Under the pieces are notes generated by a model. That model had not been told where the DNA came from, searched no databases, and saw only the letters and a program-made list of their open reading frames with translations. From positions 42,024,701-42,088,700 of the forward strand of contig CM064480.1 in the NCBI GenBank assembly GCA_032716605.1: a stretch of DNA of 64,000 nt, read 5' to 3'. A program made the position numbers and the translations under genes. Source of the DNA: Paralithodes platypus. Taxonomy: Eukaryota > Arthropoda > Malacostraca > Decapoda > Lithodidae. This document shows positions 53,800-64,000 of this stretch, piece after piece; within the stretch, counting starts at the first letter, position 1, and each line of letters opens with the position of its first letter.

Positions 53800-54165
53800 G
53801 GGGGGGGGGGAATAGGCCGGTTTTCTGGCCCCCTTTCTCCCTTATGTTTAGCCCCATTAATTTTCAGATGTTAAGATGTTTGCCCCATTAGTTAGTAGAT
53901 TTTAAGACCTTTCGCCCCATTTCTTCGTCAATATTTAGACCTTTCGTGCTATTTAGGTGTCGATTTTTTCCCTGGCGAACAAAAGTGAGCCTGTAATGTT
54001 GGGAGAACCGGCCTTCGGCCGGGAAATTTTTCTACCGAAAAATGTACAAATTAATCTAAGAGGGGGATCTAATGGATGTTTTTTTTTTTAAATTTGATGG
54101 AGGTCTAGGGAGGAAACTAAAAAAATAATGAATACATGCAAAAATCGCCCAAAAATTTAACCATC
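53800..54165 (-). repeat. dispersed hairpin repeat, inverted copy
   Basis: Reverse complement of the block in both duplicated segments (11575-11930, 39700-40035): GGCCGGTTTTCTGG, TTAGCCCCATTAATTTTCAG, GGCGAACAAAAGTGAGCC, CCGGCCTTCGGCCGGG and GATCTAATGGATG. It shows that this block is mobile apart from the A/B duplication. Confidence 0.65.
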
Positions 54166-54646
54166 AAAGAACTATGTGCCATCATCAGTGGGGGAGGAGA
54201 GTCAGACCTGGCCAGTGTTTCACCCCTTCACCACCATCACGCCTTTTTACCGTTGATGCTGGCTAAAATTAGATGACTTTATGCAGTTTGAAAAGGACCT
54301 GTGTCATTCAGAGGACTTATTGATATCGTATTTACCCATTTGAGCCGTAGAGGTAGATTATAAACTAAAGAAAAACTTCTAATGGTAACCAGAATAGGAT
54401 GACAGTTACGGAATGATGGTGAATGGGATAAGATGACCCATAAATACTGTAGCATAAAGATTGGTAAGACGTTCTTGATACCATGAAACTAACCACTATA
54501 ATCAATATCTTCTTAGTGACCTTTACAAAGTTGTCTAATTAAGTGTAGTGGGATTCCAGTAATTTACTAAATTCAGGTTGGTATGTAGGCTTCCAAATTA
54601 TTGCGTCGTGATGATGGAACCGGTCCTTTCCAGCTCCTCTAAATAA
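54166..54646. other. no gene recognised
   Basis: Unique AT-rich sequence without long frames or visible repeats. Confidence 0.4.
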
Positions 54647-54851
54647 CCCCTTCATGATGCGATGACACGTATCTACAATATATTCTGGCTATTATTAGGC
54701 GATTTTATGCAGTTTAGGAAGGATTACTCGGAATTAAAAGGGCAAAAACTTAACTAACCCTCTGACTTATAAAATTCCTTCCTAAACTGAATACAATTTT
54801 ATAACAGTAGCCAAAATAAAAGAAGGAACGCTTCATCGTATACTGAAAGGG
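54647..54851. mobile_element. palindromic MITE, same fold family as 8635-8840
   Basis: Ends are CCCCTTCATGATGCGATGA and the inverse CCCTTTCAGTATACGATGA. Inner arms are TTTATGCAGTTTAGGAAGGA and its inverse. Flanks are ATAA and TAAA, probably a decayed TTAA duplication. Confidence 0.6.
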
Positions 54852-55048
54852 TAAAGTGAACTGAATATAACTGAACTGTTGGTTGATTCAAATTTTGTTT
54901 TGGACGCAGTTGGCTTTTTTGAGGTTGGTTGAGTTGGGAAGGGTGGCTGGTTTTGTTGTGAGACCAAAATGTTTAGCTTGATTGGTTTATTGAACTTGGT
55001 TTGGTTTAGGGTTGTCTGAGCTGGTTTGTTTGAACTTTAGTATATTAT

Positions 55049-55135
55049 TTACTCTAGAGCTGGTTGAGTTTGTATTATTCCTGCACCACAAATAAGTGCA
55101 CCTGCAACACCACCAACGCTACACACAATACCCAG
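55049..55135 (-). pseudogene. host exon, 3' part (split by the BEL/Pao insertion)
   Basis: On the minus strand this reads on from the exon part at 63255-63444 once the element and one copy of the 5-bp target repeat are set aside. It continues in the same phase with a hydrophobic stretch (IVCSVGGVAGALICGAGII) and QTQPALE, ending in TAA at 55049-55051. Frame continuity over 27 codons plus the target repeat supports a real exon. The gene is not recognised. Confidence 0.55.
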
Positions 55136-55699
55136 TGTAGGGAATTTATATAGATAGGTTAAATTTCTAATTCACTGGTACATGAAAGTATCCCAACAAA
55201 TAGTTATATAATAATTACCAACGATTCAATGGGTGGACTCCAATCTTCGTAGACACACGGCTAATTCATTTGCATGACATGTAGAAATGTTCACTTAATA
55301 CAATATCGATACAATGAACTTAGCTTAGAAGACTGGTGATGTAGGACTGTTGATATAGATTAATATTGGTAGCACATGGTGAACTATGGGTTGAGTCAAA
55401 GCCGGGGGGAGCTGTTGGCTGTATGGTGGTTTTTGAGAGACTAACCGGCGGCGTTCTATCGCTTCGCAAAGTTGCATAATGACTGCCGGCTCATAACAAT
55501 TATAACCTATGATTTGGTTTCATGATACATCTAGAGCTGATGTAAATATTTATGCATTACAGTTAATGTTTAACCTACACTTAATAATAAACTATAGTAC
55601 ATACAGAACTAGCCGAAATCGTACTTGCTATACAATACCGCCAAATTCAAATACCCAATTGGACTCAAAACTGTCGGGATCATCTCACTATTCCCGACA
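55136..55699 (-). mobile_element. left (3') LTR of the BEL/Pao element
   Basis: 564 bp, TGTAGGGAA...TTCCCGACA on the + strand, an inverted-repeat TG...CA boundary. It is nearly identical to the right LTR (62686-63254) apart from a few bases near 55465. Reading in element orientation, a purine-rich GGTGGCGGGCAG lies just upstream, as expected for the polypurine tract. Confidence 0.9.
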
Positions 55700-55761
55700 T
55701 ACTGCCCGCCACCAAAAACAAAATATAGTATAGCTATATACAAAAAAAGGATATCAAAGAT

Positions 55762-56447
55762 TCAAAGATCACCTTGGTTAATCTTAGATCTCCAAAGATC
55801 CACGGAACTCATAGCCGCCCTCCTTTTGGGGCGAGCGCCACTGGAAGCCAGAGAAGGATCATCCTTCTCATTATCAACTGCTCCACCCTGAGGAGCACTG
55901 TCACCAGCACTCCCCTGTGGAGGTATATTAGTAGAGTTACCGGTATCATCAGGCAGTTCTACATCCTGCTCCAAGGGGTATAACCTTACGACTGGGCGAG
56001 AAGTAATCCCAGTCGAAATCTGTAATCTAGCAACCCTAATATGACCATCAATGCCCTGGAACAAATTGACAATCCTACCAAGCTTCCAATATAACCTGGG
56101 ACGCTCATCATGAATCAATACGATATCCCCGATATGAGAGGCCACCGTTGATTCGTCCCCTTGATTACATTCGAGTGACGTTCGCGAAGAGACAGCAAAT
56201 ATTCCTGTGTCCACCTTTTCCATAAGTCGTCCGACACCTTATTCAAATGCAGGAAGCGACGACGTGTGGCGTCAGTATCCCCGAAAGTAGGGTCTTGTAT
56301 ATCCTCGTGGGTTACTGACGACTTAGGAAAGGGATTCAGATTTCGTCCACGTGTTAGCATGGAAGGCGTAATGGGCAAAGGATCATCAAGATCTGCCGAG
56401 GTATAGGTCAAGGGTCTGTTGTTGACTGAGATCTCAATCTCTGTCAA
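55762..56447 (-). pseudogene. BEL/Pao pol C-terminus (DUF5641-type), frameshifted
   Basis: Two overlapping frames. The first has ISVNNRPLTYTSADLDDPLPITPSMLTRGR, the region that follows integrase in BEL/Pao polyproteins. The second has VASHIGDIVLIHDERPRLYWKLGRIVNLFQGIDGHIRVA and ends KRRAAMSSVDLWRSK. This is the DUF5641 domain typical of these elements. A frameshift near 56200 separates them. Confidence 0.8.
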
Positions 56448-57613
56448 GATAACTCCCTTTTGTTAACCAGGGCCCTCCCTAATACCTTCTTCATGGCAGA
56501 CTTGACAATTCCTATTGTCCTCTCCCAAATCGCCCCAAACCAAGGTGCACATGCTGGTATAAATTTCCATTGACAACTCTTTCCAGTGAGGGTAGACACA
56601 ACCTGCGGGTCATCCATTATTTCCTTGAGAAATTTGGATGCCCCGACAAAACAAGTCGCATTATCGCTCAGAATAATTTGAGGGAAACCGTTGCGACCTG
56701 CAAAGCGCCTTAGAGTATGTAAAAAACCCTCACTGGATAAGTCGTCAATCAATTCAATGTGAATCGCTCTGGTTACCGCACATGTGAAGAGTACGGCATA
56801 TACCTTTGCGATATTACTGGGCGATTCCCTAATTTGAATCGCTCCCGTATAGTCTACCCCGGTTACCTGAAATGGATCAGTCCTTTGTACCCTGAACTCA
56901 GGTAAAGGAGGTAGATCAACTGGGGAGTAAGGCTTACCCTGTAATCTTTTACAGATAGTACAGTTATTGTGGATCCCCTTAATCGCTTGTCGCATCTTAG
57001 GGATCCACCAACGTTGTCGCATATAAGCCAGAACATAATTTACGCCAAAATGTAGGCAGATCCCATGGCATTTGCGAATCAACAGTTTGGTAATCAAATG
57101 AGAGGAGCTAAGGAGGACAGGATATTTCGCAGAATCAATAATGTCCACCTTCTGGATCCTGCCTCTACACTTAATTATGCTTCCTTCCATATATAATCCT
57201 AGCTGCCTCATTAAGTTTGAGGGTTTGGCCTTTGAATCCTTGTTCAGTATTTCATGTTCAGTAGGATAAGATTCCTTTTGTACTAAACATATTATTTTCG
57301 CTTCTGCTGATCTCAATTCATGGAGTCTGATATGCTTCGAATCTTCACTAAGGAAAGACCTGTGAGCCCGACTTCTCATGTTGTTAATGAAACGGTATAT
57401 CCATGCAAATACCCGTATTACTTGATCATAGCTGCAGTAGCGTCCCCACTCTACCAACTTGTTATCCTGATGTGTAGTACTCACAGTCGAACTACTTAAC
57501 ACATCATCTTGGGGCCGACTTGAAGGATCAGATATGCATCCCCAGAAATCCTGAGGCCATTCAGTTGGAGATATAAGCCATGTAGGTCCTTGCCACCAAA
57601 TAGAGGATGACAT
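56444..57613 (-). pseudogene. BEL/Pao integrase
   Basis: A 389-residue open frame. HHCC zinc domain at H183/H188/C218/C221, catalytic D254 (TGVDYTGAIQI), D317 (ILSDNATCF) and E364 (GAIWERTIG), all present. Inserts element cDNA with a short target duplication. Upstream it is joined in the same frame to the RNase H frame through a single TAA (57620-57622). Downstream a frameshift leads to the DUF5641 region. Confidence 0.85.
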
Positions 57614-57619
57614 TAACTG

Positions 57620-57898
57620 TTACGCCGAGATCCCCCGGAAAATTATGTCACTGGGGTTATCCTTGGTGCTCACATAGCGAAATTTAGCTGTAGGAACTAA
57701 GTTATGTATCTCATCAGTGCGATTGGAAACATAAACAGGTAACACCTTCTGGCTGTGTACCCAGGAAAGTGCTATTTGACTGTCGCTCCAGACATAGACA
57801 TCATTAATCTGTAGTATGTCTGTATAATCATCCAGTGTAAACTTTATTAGACGAGCAGACAGAAGCAATGCAGTAAGTTCTAATTTAGGAACTGTCAT
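57620..57898 (-). pseudogene. BEL/Pao RNase H region
   Basis: VPKLELTALLLSARLIKF, VYVWSDSQIALSWVHS and FRYVSTKDNPSDIIFRG are the conserved BEL/Pao RNase H blocks, including the WSDS catalytic Asp and the DNPSD motif (usually followed by RG). Frameshifted relative to the RT frame at about 57905. Confidence 0.8.
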
Positions 57899-57912
57899 TT
57901 TCTTAATAGGGG

Positions 57913-59302
57913 CTACTTTGGCCTTTGCAATAGCCAGTTTCGCTTCACTACCATTGCATAAGTGTATGGCAGTACCGTACGCACTCTGGCATCAGCAAAG
58001 GCATGTTGATCCACCTGTTGACCACTAATAACCTGACAATCAAGTTGGACCTTGCAACATGTGGAAAGGTCCGACTGAATGAACCGCCAAGTATCTTGTA
58101 GCTCAGTCGGGAGTGGTGTGTCCCAATCTAGTTTTAGCCGCCACAGTTGCTGTAAAAACATACGAGCACGAATAGTGACAGGCAGCAAATAGCTTAGGGG
58201 ATCAAACAACCTCGCAGACAAGCTTAAGCAGTTGCGCTTGGTCATAATCTCACTGTCGCACGGTGTGTGACAGAAGGAAATACAATCTGTGGTAGTGTCC
58301 CATTTGTGGCCTAAAAAATTCACCTCACTATTCTTAGTAGCTACACCGTCAGAAGCAAATTGACCTTTCATCAGATCACTATTAGTGGCCCATTCTCTCA
58401 AGTATAAATGAGCCTTGGCAAATATATCGCGGATCTTCCAGCATCCCTTGAGCAATAAATCTTCATCGTCTCCAGTGCCTTGAAGATTGTCCACATAGAT
58501 CCCCCGCTTGATCTCATTCTTGAAGTCAGGATCTAGTCCAGCCTCCTCAAGATGTCGCAAGATAGTAGCGTTGAGAAGGAACTGGGAACAGGTCGCTCTG
58601 AATAAGACGACTCTGAATCTATATACCAGATACTCTGAATCTAGATCCATTGGGTCCCTTGGCCATACAAATCTTGTCGAGTCCCTGTCTTCACGATGAG
58701 AGTTGAAGCATCAGGAAGGCCTTCTCAATATCGGCGACCCATGCAAATTTATGACATCTGAAGCGTAACATAATTTGCGCGAGATCAGAGACCAGGGATG
58801 GACCCGTGTACAGACAATCATTCAGGCTATAGGAGCGATCACTGGATTTAGCTGAGCAGTCATATACAATACGAACAGGAGTGGTGGAACTGTCCTTTTT
58901 TATCCCATGGTGAGCAAGGTAATGAATGTTATCCCCATACTCACTGGGATCTACTCTTTCAACAAATCCACGTTGTTCCTGCTCGTTTAGTAATGACGCA
59001 TAAGTTTCGCAATAATTTGGATCCTTGACAAACTGCTTCTGAAGGCCACGTAATCTACCAAGTGCTAGATGGAAATTTGTAGGTAATTTACTCTTATTGT
59101 CATTCCAAGGGAGCCTTACCACATACTGACTCCTGCCAGAGTCATACATCACAGTTTCTTCGTATGAGCTCAACGCTAGCTTGGACTCCCGATCAAGTTC
59201 ATGTGGGTCAATTCCAATATTGTCTAAGTCCCATAGCTTGTCTATATCATTGCATGGATTATCAGGTACAGTAGACCGAACGTATTTGTCTATGGGACTC
59301 AC
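57913..59302 (-). pseudogene. BEL/Pao reverse transcriptase (frameshifted)
   Basis: The N-terminal half (59302-58691) has SYEETVMYDSGRSQYVVRLPW, YLAHHGIKKDSSTTPVRIVYD and FAWVADIEKAFLMLQL. A break at about 58680 leads to 58650-57913 with FRVVLFRATCSQFLLNATI and the catalytic box YVDNLQGT (BEL/Pao elements carry YVDN/YVDD here), then VNFLGHKWDTTTDCI. The CSQF replaces the more usual PFGL-type block. RT is inactive as it stands. Confidence 0.8.
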
Positions 59303-59313
59303 TGCTACCTTAA

Positions 59314-59792
59314 CACCTTACGAGCGGCCTATGCGGTTTATTATATGTACCGCACAGCGGGGTGTTTTTAGCCAAAATAGGGCTGTTTACGTGATCATTT
59401 TCATGCCTAAATAAGACCCAGAACGTAAAACAAGTACCTATCCCTGAAAGGGCATAAACAGAGCTTTCGAATGACACCATAACGATCCTTGTATGATGGA
59501 TAGTTTTCTTGCAATAACCGTGCAACGCGAGTGCAAAAAGCAGGTAATTCGGTACTTTCGGTACATAATTGAGTATGTAGCGAGTGAGAGAGGGAGGAGG
59601 GAGCTGAGATTTGTGTCAGTAGGTTCGCCGCGGTGGTCTGGAGCAGTCATACGCTCGCTAGTCTCCTGCCACCACTTGTCTCTCTCTCTCAGCCACATTA
59701 CGTGCTGAAATTGCCACTCGACCTATGTCGAGCGCCGCCACATAGTCCAGCTTTTTTTAACTCGACTTATGTTGCTCGCCGCTAATTAAGGG
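59314..59792. mobile_element. piggyBac-like MITE inside BEL/Pao pol
   Basis: TTAA at 59310-59313 and 59793-59796. Ends are CACCTTACGAGCGG and CGCCGCTAATTAAGGG (inverse CCCTTAATTAGCGGCG). The interior matches 40045-40666 and the right end matches 15255-15664. It separates the protease frame from the RT frame; with 479 bp and one TTAA set aside the two frames are continuous, so it landed in coding sequence. Confidence 0.75.
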
Positions 59793-59796
59793 TTAA

Positions 59797-60346
59797 GGAC
59801 CGTAACTACCTCCACCTTTGTGTCTTGAGATGAAGTTGCATAGGATCCAGAAATGGCATACCCTTGTATCGTGGGGAGCAATATCAGCTTATCTACCCGC
59901 CGATATCCAGGGTGAACCAGGTCGTAGTAATAATCAGCTCCGACCAGTAGCATAATTCCATTGTTAGCAGAGAGTTGATCATCAGCCAGTTTAAAACCCT
60001 TGCTTCTGAGATATTTCAATTGTGGTTGAATCTCTGATGCCACATAGAAACTAGGAAGTTTGTCGACCACAACAGCCTTGATGGGACATACCTTCCTTCT
60101 ATGGACATATGAAATCTCCACTATATCGTAGTCACTGGAATCTACTTCACCAGTGAAACCATGGAGACGCAAATTCTCTAGACCCTTGCTGGTACACTTG
60201 AGCTGTGGCAATGATGACCGCAGAACGAATGACCTCTGTGAGCACTGGTCGAGTAAGGTACGCGTCATTACATGCTTATTATTACTCCCCACCACTGGCA
60301 GCATTATAGGAGGAAGCATTTGACACTCTCTAGAAGCAATGGACAT
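59797..60346 (-). pseudogene. BEL/Pao aspartic protease region
   Basis: MLPVVGSNNKHVMTRTLLDQCSQRSFV is the position of the protease active-site strand, but the motif reads D-Q-C-S where BEL/Pao elements normally have D-S/Q-G-S. The glycine is changed and the enzyme is doubtful. Further blocks: LRLHGFTGEVDSSDYDIVEI, ASEIQPQLKYLRSKGFKLAD and IMLLVGADYYYDLVHPGYRR. Overlaps the end of the gag frame. Confidence 0.7.
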
Positions 60347-61250
60347 AGCAGATATTTTATTACTCTCGCTTTTATTTTTATCATGTGACTCTTTGGTGGT
60401 TCTCTCTTTTTCTTTGCCGTCGTGCCGATCAGACTGGGTACAAAGGGAAAACCAATGTTTCCCCTTGCAATACTTACAGGGTTTGATGTAGGAATTGGTG
60501 CAAGTACTGTTGAAGTGGTCTCTTGCCAGACAACTAGTACATAAATGAAGTGATTTAGCCTTGCCAATTTTCTGTGTAGCCTTAGGATACTTAGGACATT
60601 GGTACCTGGATGACCGCGTACACTACACAACTTGCAACCTGATGTGATCGTCCTCTTCTGTTTAGGAGATGTTTGTACCGGGAAAGCCGCAGTGGATGGC
60701 GACATCTCCACTTGTCGGTAGTGTCCAGTACTCTCCATATTGAAGACTTCGGTCTGGAATATCTGCACCAACGCTTCTAAGTCCAGTGGAGTATCGCTTA
60801 ATTGCCGTCTAATTATTTCCTTCAGGGGAGAGGGTACCTTGCTCAAGATGTTTACACTGTAGATTTCCTCCTTCGTGATGGCCATCGTCTCCATTGACCG
60901 GAGGAGGCTCTCAAAAGAGGCATAGTACTCCTTTAACTCGGTCACATCATACGATGGAGGATCTAGAGCGAAGAATTTTGTTATTAACGCTGTCTTTATT
61001 ACTTCCTCTCGCCCATAAGTTCTTTTCAAGAGTTCCACTGCAGACTCATAGCTTGTAGCTTCTAGCTTGTACCCCTCTATCAGCTTCAATGCCTCTCCTT
61101 TCAACTGTCCACGGAGATAAGTAAACCTTTGGGTCTTATTCCGATGAACGGAACACTCAAATATATCCCAAAATCCAGTCCAGGTAGTTGGATCCCCGGA
61201 AAAGGTAGGCAAAATAAGCTTTGGAAGGTTAAAACCAGTTGCTTTTGGAT
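60304..61250 (-). pseudogene. gag: BEL/Pao Gag (DUF1759) with zinc knuckles, frameshifted
   Basis: Starts in the conserved LPKLILPTFSGDPTTWTGFWD motif, followed by KTQRFTYLRGQLKGEALKLIEG and LLKRTYGREEVI of the DUF1759 Gag domain. Zinc knuckle sequence CKLCSVRGHPG begins at about residue 196. The later cysteine pairs (CTSCLARDHFNSTC, CKYCKGKHWFSLC) are present in another frame, showing a frameshift near 60600. Gag packages element RNA. Confidence 0.8.
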
Positions 61251-61560
61251 TACCGGTATCCTTAAGGGGAGGTTTTTAGTTTGGTCCCTAGATATCCTTC
61301 AAGCTTAAGATTACACCCCCTTGAGACCCTTTCAAGATAAATTTGTACATTTTTCGGTAGAAAAATGTTCCGGCTGAAAGCCGGTTCCTCTTAAATTACA
61401 GGCTCGCTATCGCTCGCCAGGATAAAATCGACACCTAAAAGGCACGAAAGGTTTTAAAATTGACAGAAATGGGTTGAAAGTTCTTAAAATAGTCAAATAA
61501 TGGGGCAAACGTCTTAAAATTAGAAAAACAATGGGGCTAAACATGAGGGAGGAAGGAGTC
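61251..61560. mobile_element. hairpin repeat inserted in BEL/Pao gag
   Basis: Non-gag sequence between the two gag pieces, with ATTTTTCGGTAGAAAAATGT, CCGGCTGAAAGCCGG, GCTCGCTATCGCTCGCCAGG and 'aatggggcaaacgtcttaaaa' units: the dispersed repeat of 11695 and 53800. Exact ends and target duplication not resolved. Confidence 0.5.
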
Positions 61561-61860
61561 AAGAAAAAAATTGCTCAAGTGGACATCTCCACTTAACAGG
61601 GTGTGATTCTTGAGTTGAAGCTAATCTGGCTAAGGCTGTATTAACATCTTCAATATACTCCAGACCTGCTGACATTTTTCTTACACATCTTCAGGACTGG
61701 ACAACAAACCATATACCTGCTGAGCATAACTCTCAAAGGTGGCTAGCGATTTAGTTAGAGTAGCATTCTTGCCCTTTATCTGATCAGCCGAGGCACTTTC
61801 TAAAAATTCATCAAGATCTCTTAAGCATTTATTCAAACTTCCCTTCATCCCTCCCTTTAA
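61561..61860 (-). pseudogene. BEL/Pao Gag N-terminus
   Basis: On the minus strand, MKGSLNKCLRDLDEFLESAS and TKSLATFESYAQQVY, then after a frameshift MSAGLEYIEDVNTALARLAS. The helical character and position fit the N-terminus of BEL/Pao Gag, cut from the DUF1759 part by the inserted repeat. Confidence 0.55.
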
Positions 61861-62685
61861 AATCTTAAGTTGGAAAAATTCAATCCGCCATTGCTAATGT
61901 CTGAATCTAGGCTATTAACTCTCTAAACTATAAAGCAAACTAGTTACACTAATTAATTTAAATTATATGGCAATAGCATTGCCACTCCCAATTTGGAAAC
62001 TGTCATTACTAGCTGCAGTAGGATGAATTAATTGAGCCTTGATAGACAAATAGCAGAAACAAACTAGGGCTAGAGAAAGAAGGGTAAATGACAAGACCTG
62101 ACTAGTCACTAGTAGAATATATTAGGCCTAGCCCAGCTGCCCATGCTACAATCATGAGGTCTGACTACTGGCTGTCAATCGCTTAGGAATCAACGGAGAC
62201 CGAACCTCATGACCGTAATTAGGCAACTAGGCTATACAATTTAATTAAATGAGTCACATGAGAACCCTCCCCACCAGCAAATTTAATAATGAGTCTCACA
62301 ACGACAAAACATAAAGAACACCACAGGCCTACCACCAAAGCGAAATGAAGAGCAACCACAGACACTTGCAGTCCTAGCCTAGCTCTACCGCGCGAAAATG
62401 TAACCAACGAAAAACCCTCACACCTAGCACTAGCCCAACAACCCTCCAAGAATGGTAAGGAGCACAACGTCCAAAAAACATGGATTCTAGCCCCTATAAA
62501 CTAATGAGACCGCGCCACCCTGAAAAAAATCTCGAGGGATAAAGCTAGGCTAATAAACTAATGAAAGGGCAGTCGGCCCAACAAAGTTCGAGGCGGCAGC
62601 CATTTGCAATACCTGAAGCGAACGGAAGTAAACAAACGCTATTAAGGTCAAATACTAAGCACTAGGGCAGGAAGGACCATATATT
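61861..62685 (-). other. 5' leader of the BEL/Pao element
   Basis: Non-coding region between the 5' LTR and gag. Next to the LTR, on the minus strand, AATATATGGTCCTTCCTGCC offers a TGG-starting primer site six bases in. The 82-codon minus frame at 62219-62467 has no domain and is probably chance. Confidence 0.5.
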
Positions 62686-63254
62686 TGTAGGGAATTTATA
62701 TAGATAGGTTAAATTTCTAATTCACTGGTACATGAAAGTATCCCAACAAATAGTTATATAATAATTACCAACGATTCAATGGGTGGACAAGAGTCTTCGT
62801 AGACACACGGCTAATTCATTTGCATGACATGTAGAAATGTTCACATAATACAATATCGATACAATGAACTTAGCTTAGAAGACTGGTGATGTAGGACTGT
62901 TGATATAGATTAATATTGGTAGCACATGGTGAACTATGGGTTGAGTCAAAGCCGGGGGGAGCTGTTGGCTGTATGGTGGTTTTTGAGAGACTAACCGCCG
63001 GCGTTCTATCGCATCAATTCGCGAAGTTGCATAATGACTGCCGGCTCATAACAATTATAACCTATGATTTGGTTTCATGATACATCTAGAGCTGATGTAA
63101 ATATTTATGCATTACAGTTAATGTTTAACCTACACTTAATAATAAACTATAGTACATACAGAACTAGCCGAAATTGTACTTGCTATACAATACTGCCAAA
63201 TTCAAATACCCAATTGGACTCAAAACTGTCGGGATCATCTCACTATTCCCGACA
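62686..63254 (-). mobile_element. right (5') LTR of the BEL/Pao element
   Basis: 569 bp, TGTAGGGAA...TTCCCGACA, the partner of 55136-55699. Flanks are CCCAG (55131-55135) and CCTAG (63255-63259), a 5-bp target duplication with one mismatch. LTR divergence is small by eye, yet the coding region has many frameshifts, so the copy may have been inserted already defective or the reads may contain indel errors. Confidence 0.9.
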
Positions 63255-63444
63255 CCTAGGATAGTAGCGTTTCTCATGATACCCATAACCAAGGAAACAA
63301 ATAATACAGTATGCCACCGGAAATCACCTTCTTCTTTAGAGGCCAACGCCACACCGCCCACACTGCAGACATTAATCAGGTAACCAACACCTCCAACAAT
63401 CCCATCAACAGAAGCTGCGATGAAAACAACGGCTAGTGAGCAAC
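63255..63444 (-). pseudogene. host exon, 5' part, with splice acceptor (split by BEL/Pao)
   Basis: On the minus strand a pyrimidine-rich TTTTCTTTCTCTTCTG...TAG ends at 63445, a good splice acceptor, and an open hydrophobic frame follows: VVFIAASVDGIVGGVGYLI, then NVCSVGGVALAS, a short polar part (KEEGDFRW) and TVLFVSLVMGIM. It continues in phase at 55135 downstream of the element. Together they give a final exon of about 90 codons with three or four membrane-type segments. Upstream exons were not found in the window. Family not recognised. Confidence 0.5.
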
Positions 63445-63669
63445 CTACACCGACACAGAAGAGAAAGAAAACACCCACAAAGAAGTAGAGAATAATTTAC
63501 CCTCCACCACTATCACCTGACCTCAGGTGAAGCCGCTGGCTTCCAGGCCAAAACAGCTCAAATTCACCTCTCACCACCTGACCGAGGCCGCCCTTGTAGA
63601 CCGGATACCAAAGACTACCAACAGAAGCAAGAAAAACAAAAGGTATATCGGATGGAGAAATTGTTCGGC
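63445..63669. other. probable intron sequence, no other feature
   Basis: Contains the acceptor tract (63445-63475). An in-frame stop just upstream argues that the coding frame does not extend through here. Confidence 0.4.
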
Positions 63670-63985
63670 AACTTTACACCCCATAAGCTCTTCGATGCTC
63701 TCCTAGGTTGAGATAAACGTGCTTCCCGAGATCAAAATCTTTGTAGAGGTGCTTCCCAAAACCTCCAAAGCACTTCCCAAGACCTGATAAAAGACTGAAG
63801 CAACGGTGCTTTGCGACCAGAAAGGTGCTTTCAAAGGCAAGAAACTCAGTGGTTCCAAAGACCGACAAAGTGCTTCCCAAGACTTCCAGGGTGATTCCAA
63901 AAACCCGCTCTCAGGTGTTTCCAAAGACAAAATTGGGGCTTCCCAAGACCAGCAAGGTCAGACGGATCCGCCCCAAGTAGCTGGG
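63670..63985 (-). repeat. degenerate tandem repeat around GTGCTTCCCAAGACC
   Basis: About ten imperfect units of 18-30 bp, for example GTGCTTCCCAAAACCTCCAA, AAGTGCTTCCCAAGACTTCC and GGGGCTTCCCAAGACC. Minus-strand frames here show matching LGKHxx repeats, but no known domain. Confidence 0.5.
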
Positions 63986-64000
63986 CAGCCACAACCCTTC

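Noticed and set aside
55136..63254. Endogenous retrovirus with an envelope gene
   Set aside because: Domain order and motifs are BEL/Pao, and no envelope-like frame lies between the DUF5641 region and the 3' LTR.

Overview
This 64 kb window is eukaryotic, transposon-dominated DNA. It has no operon structure, RNA gene clusters or CRISPR. The mix of Ty3/gypsy and BEL/Pao LTR elements, jockey/CR1-like and RTE-like LINEs, tRNA-derived SINEs, many TTAA-flanked MITEs, GAT-rich arrays and a short TTAGG/CCTAA telomere-type motif suggests an arthropod. I think a decapod crustacean is most likely, but that is inference from repeat style, not a species identification.

Layout. 1-2433: 3' end of a + strand Ty3/gypsy element (RNase H tail, 3' UTR, LTR). 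2754-5634: three head-to-tail copies of a GAT-array element with Helentron/HINE-like termini. 6128-8844: truncated LINE, a foldback, two more Helentron-like fragments and a TTAA MITE. 9281-14911: duplicated segment A, with a Glu/Lys-rich ORF, a piggyBac-like MITE and a nested Helentron-like cluster. 15025-32655: a large - strand Ty3/gypsy element whose left LTR was split by a second, + strand gypsy element (17988-23595); a SINE sits in its pol tail. 32656-37716: a poly(A)-ended fragment, a TIR element and seven nested Helentron-like copies. 37715-47094: duplicated segment B, the paralogue of A, interrupted by a 5.6 kb DNA transposon (41307-46904) with one uninterrupted ORF of over 1,500 codons. 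47155-48904: RTE-like LINE ORF. 49085-54851: LINE 3' ends, microsatellites, a 16-unit 56-bp satellite derived from a MITE end, and further MITEs. 55049-63444: a BEL/Pao element inserted in what looks like the last exon of a small hydrophobic host gene.

The most notable system is the 41307-46904 element. Its ORF carries two N-terminal C2HC modules, a FEN1/XPG-like acidic nuclease signature and a CXC-like cysteine cluster. It has ~160-bp imperfect TIRs and a TAT target duplication, and its empty site is visible in segment A at 14725-14727. This fits the Academ superfamily.

Because several sites occur twice, the window contains its own empty-site controls. They fix the termini and target duplications of the + strand gypsy, the Academ-like element and a TTAA MITE. 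They also give a relative order: the - strand gypsy came before both the + strand gypsy and the MITE in its left LTR, and duplication A/B came before the Academ-like and Helentron-like insertions.
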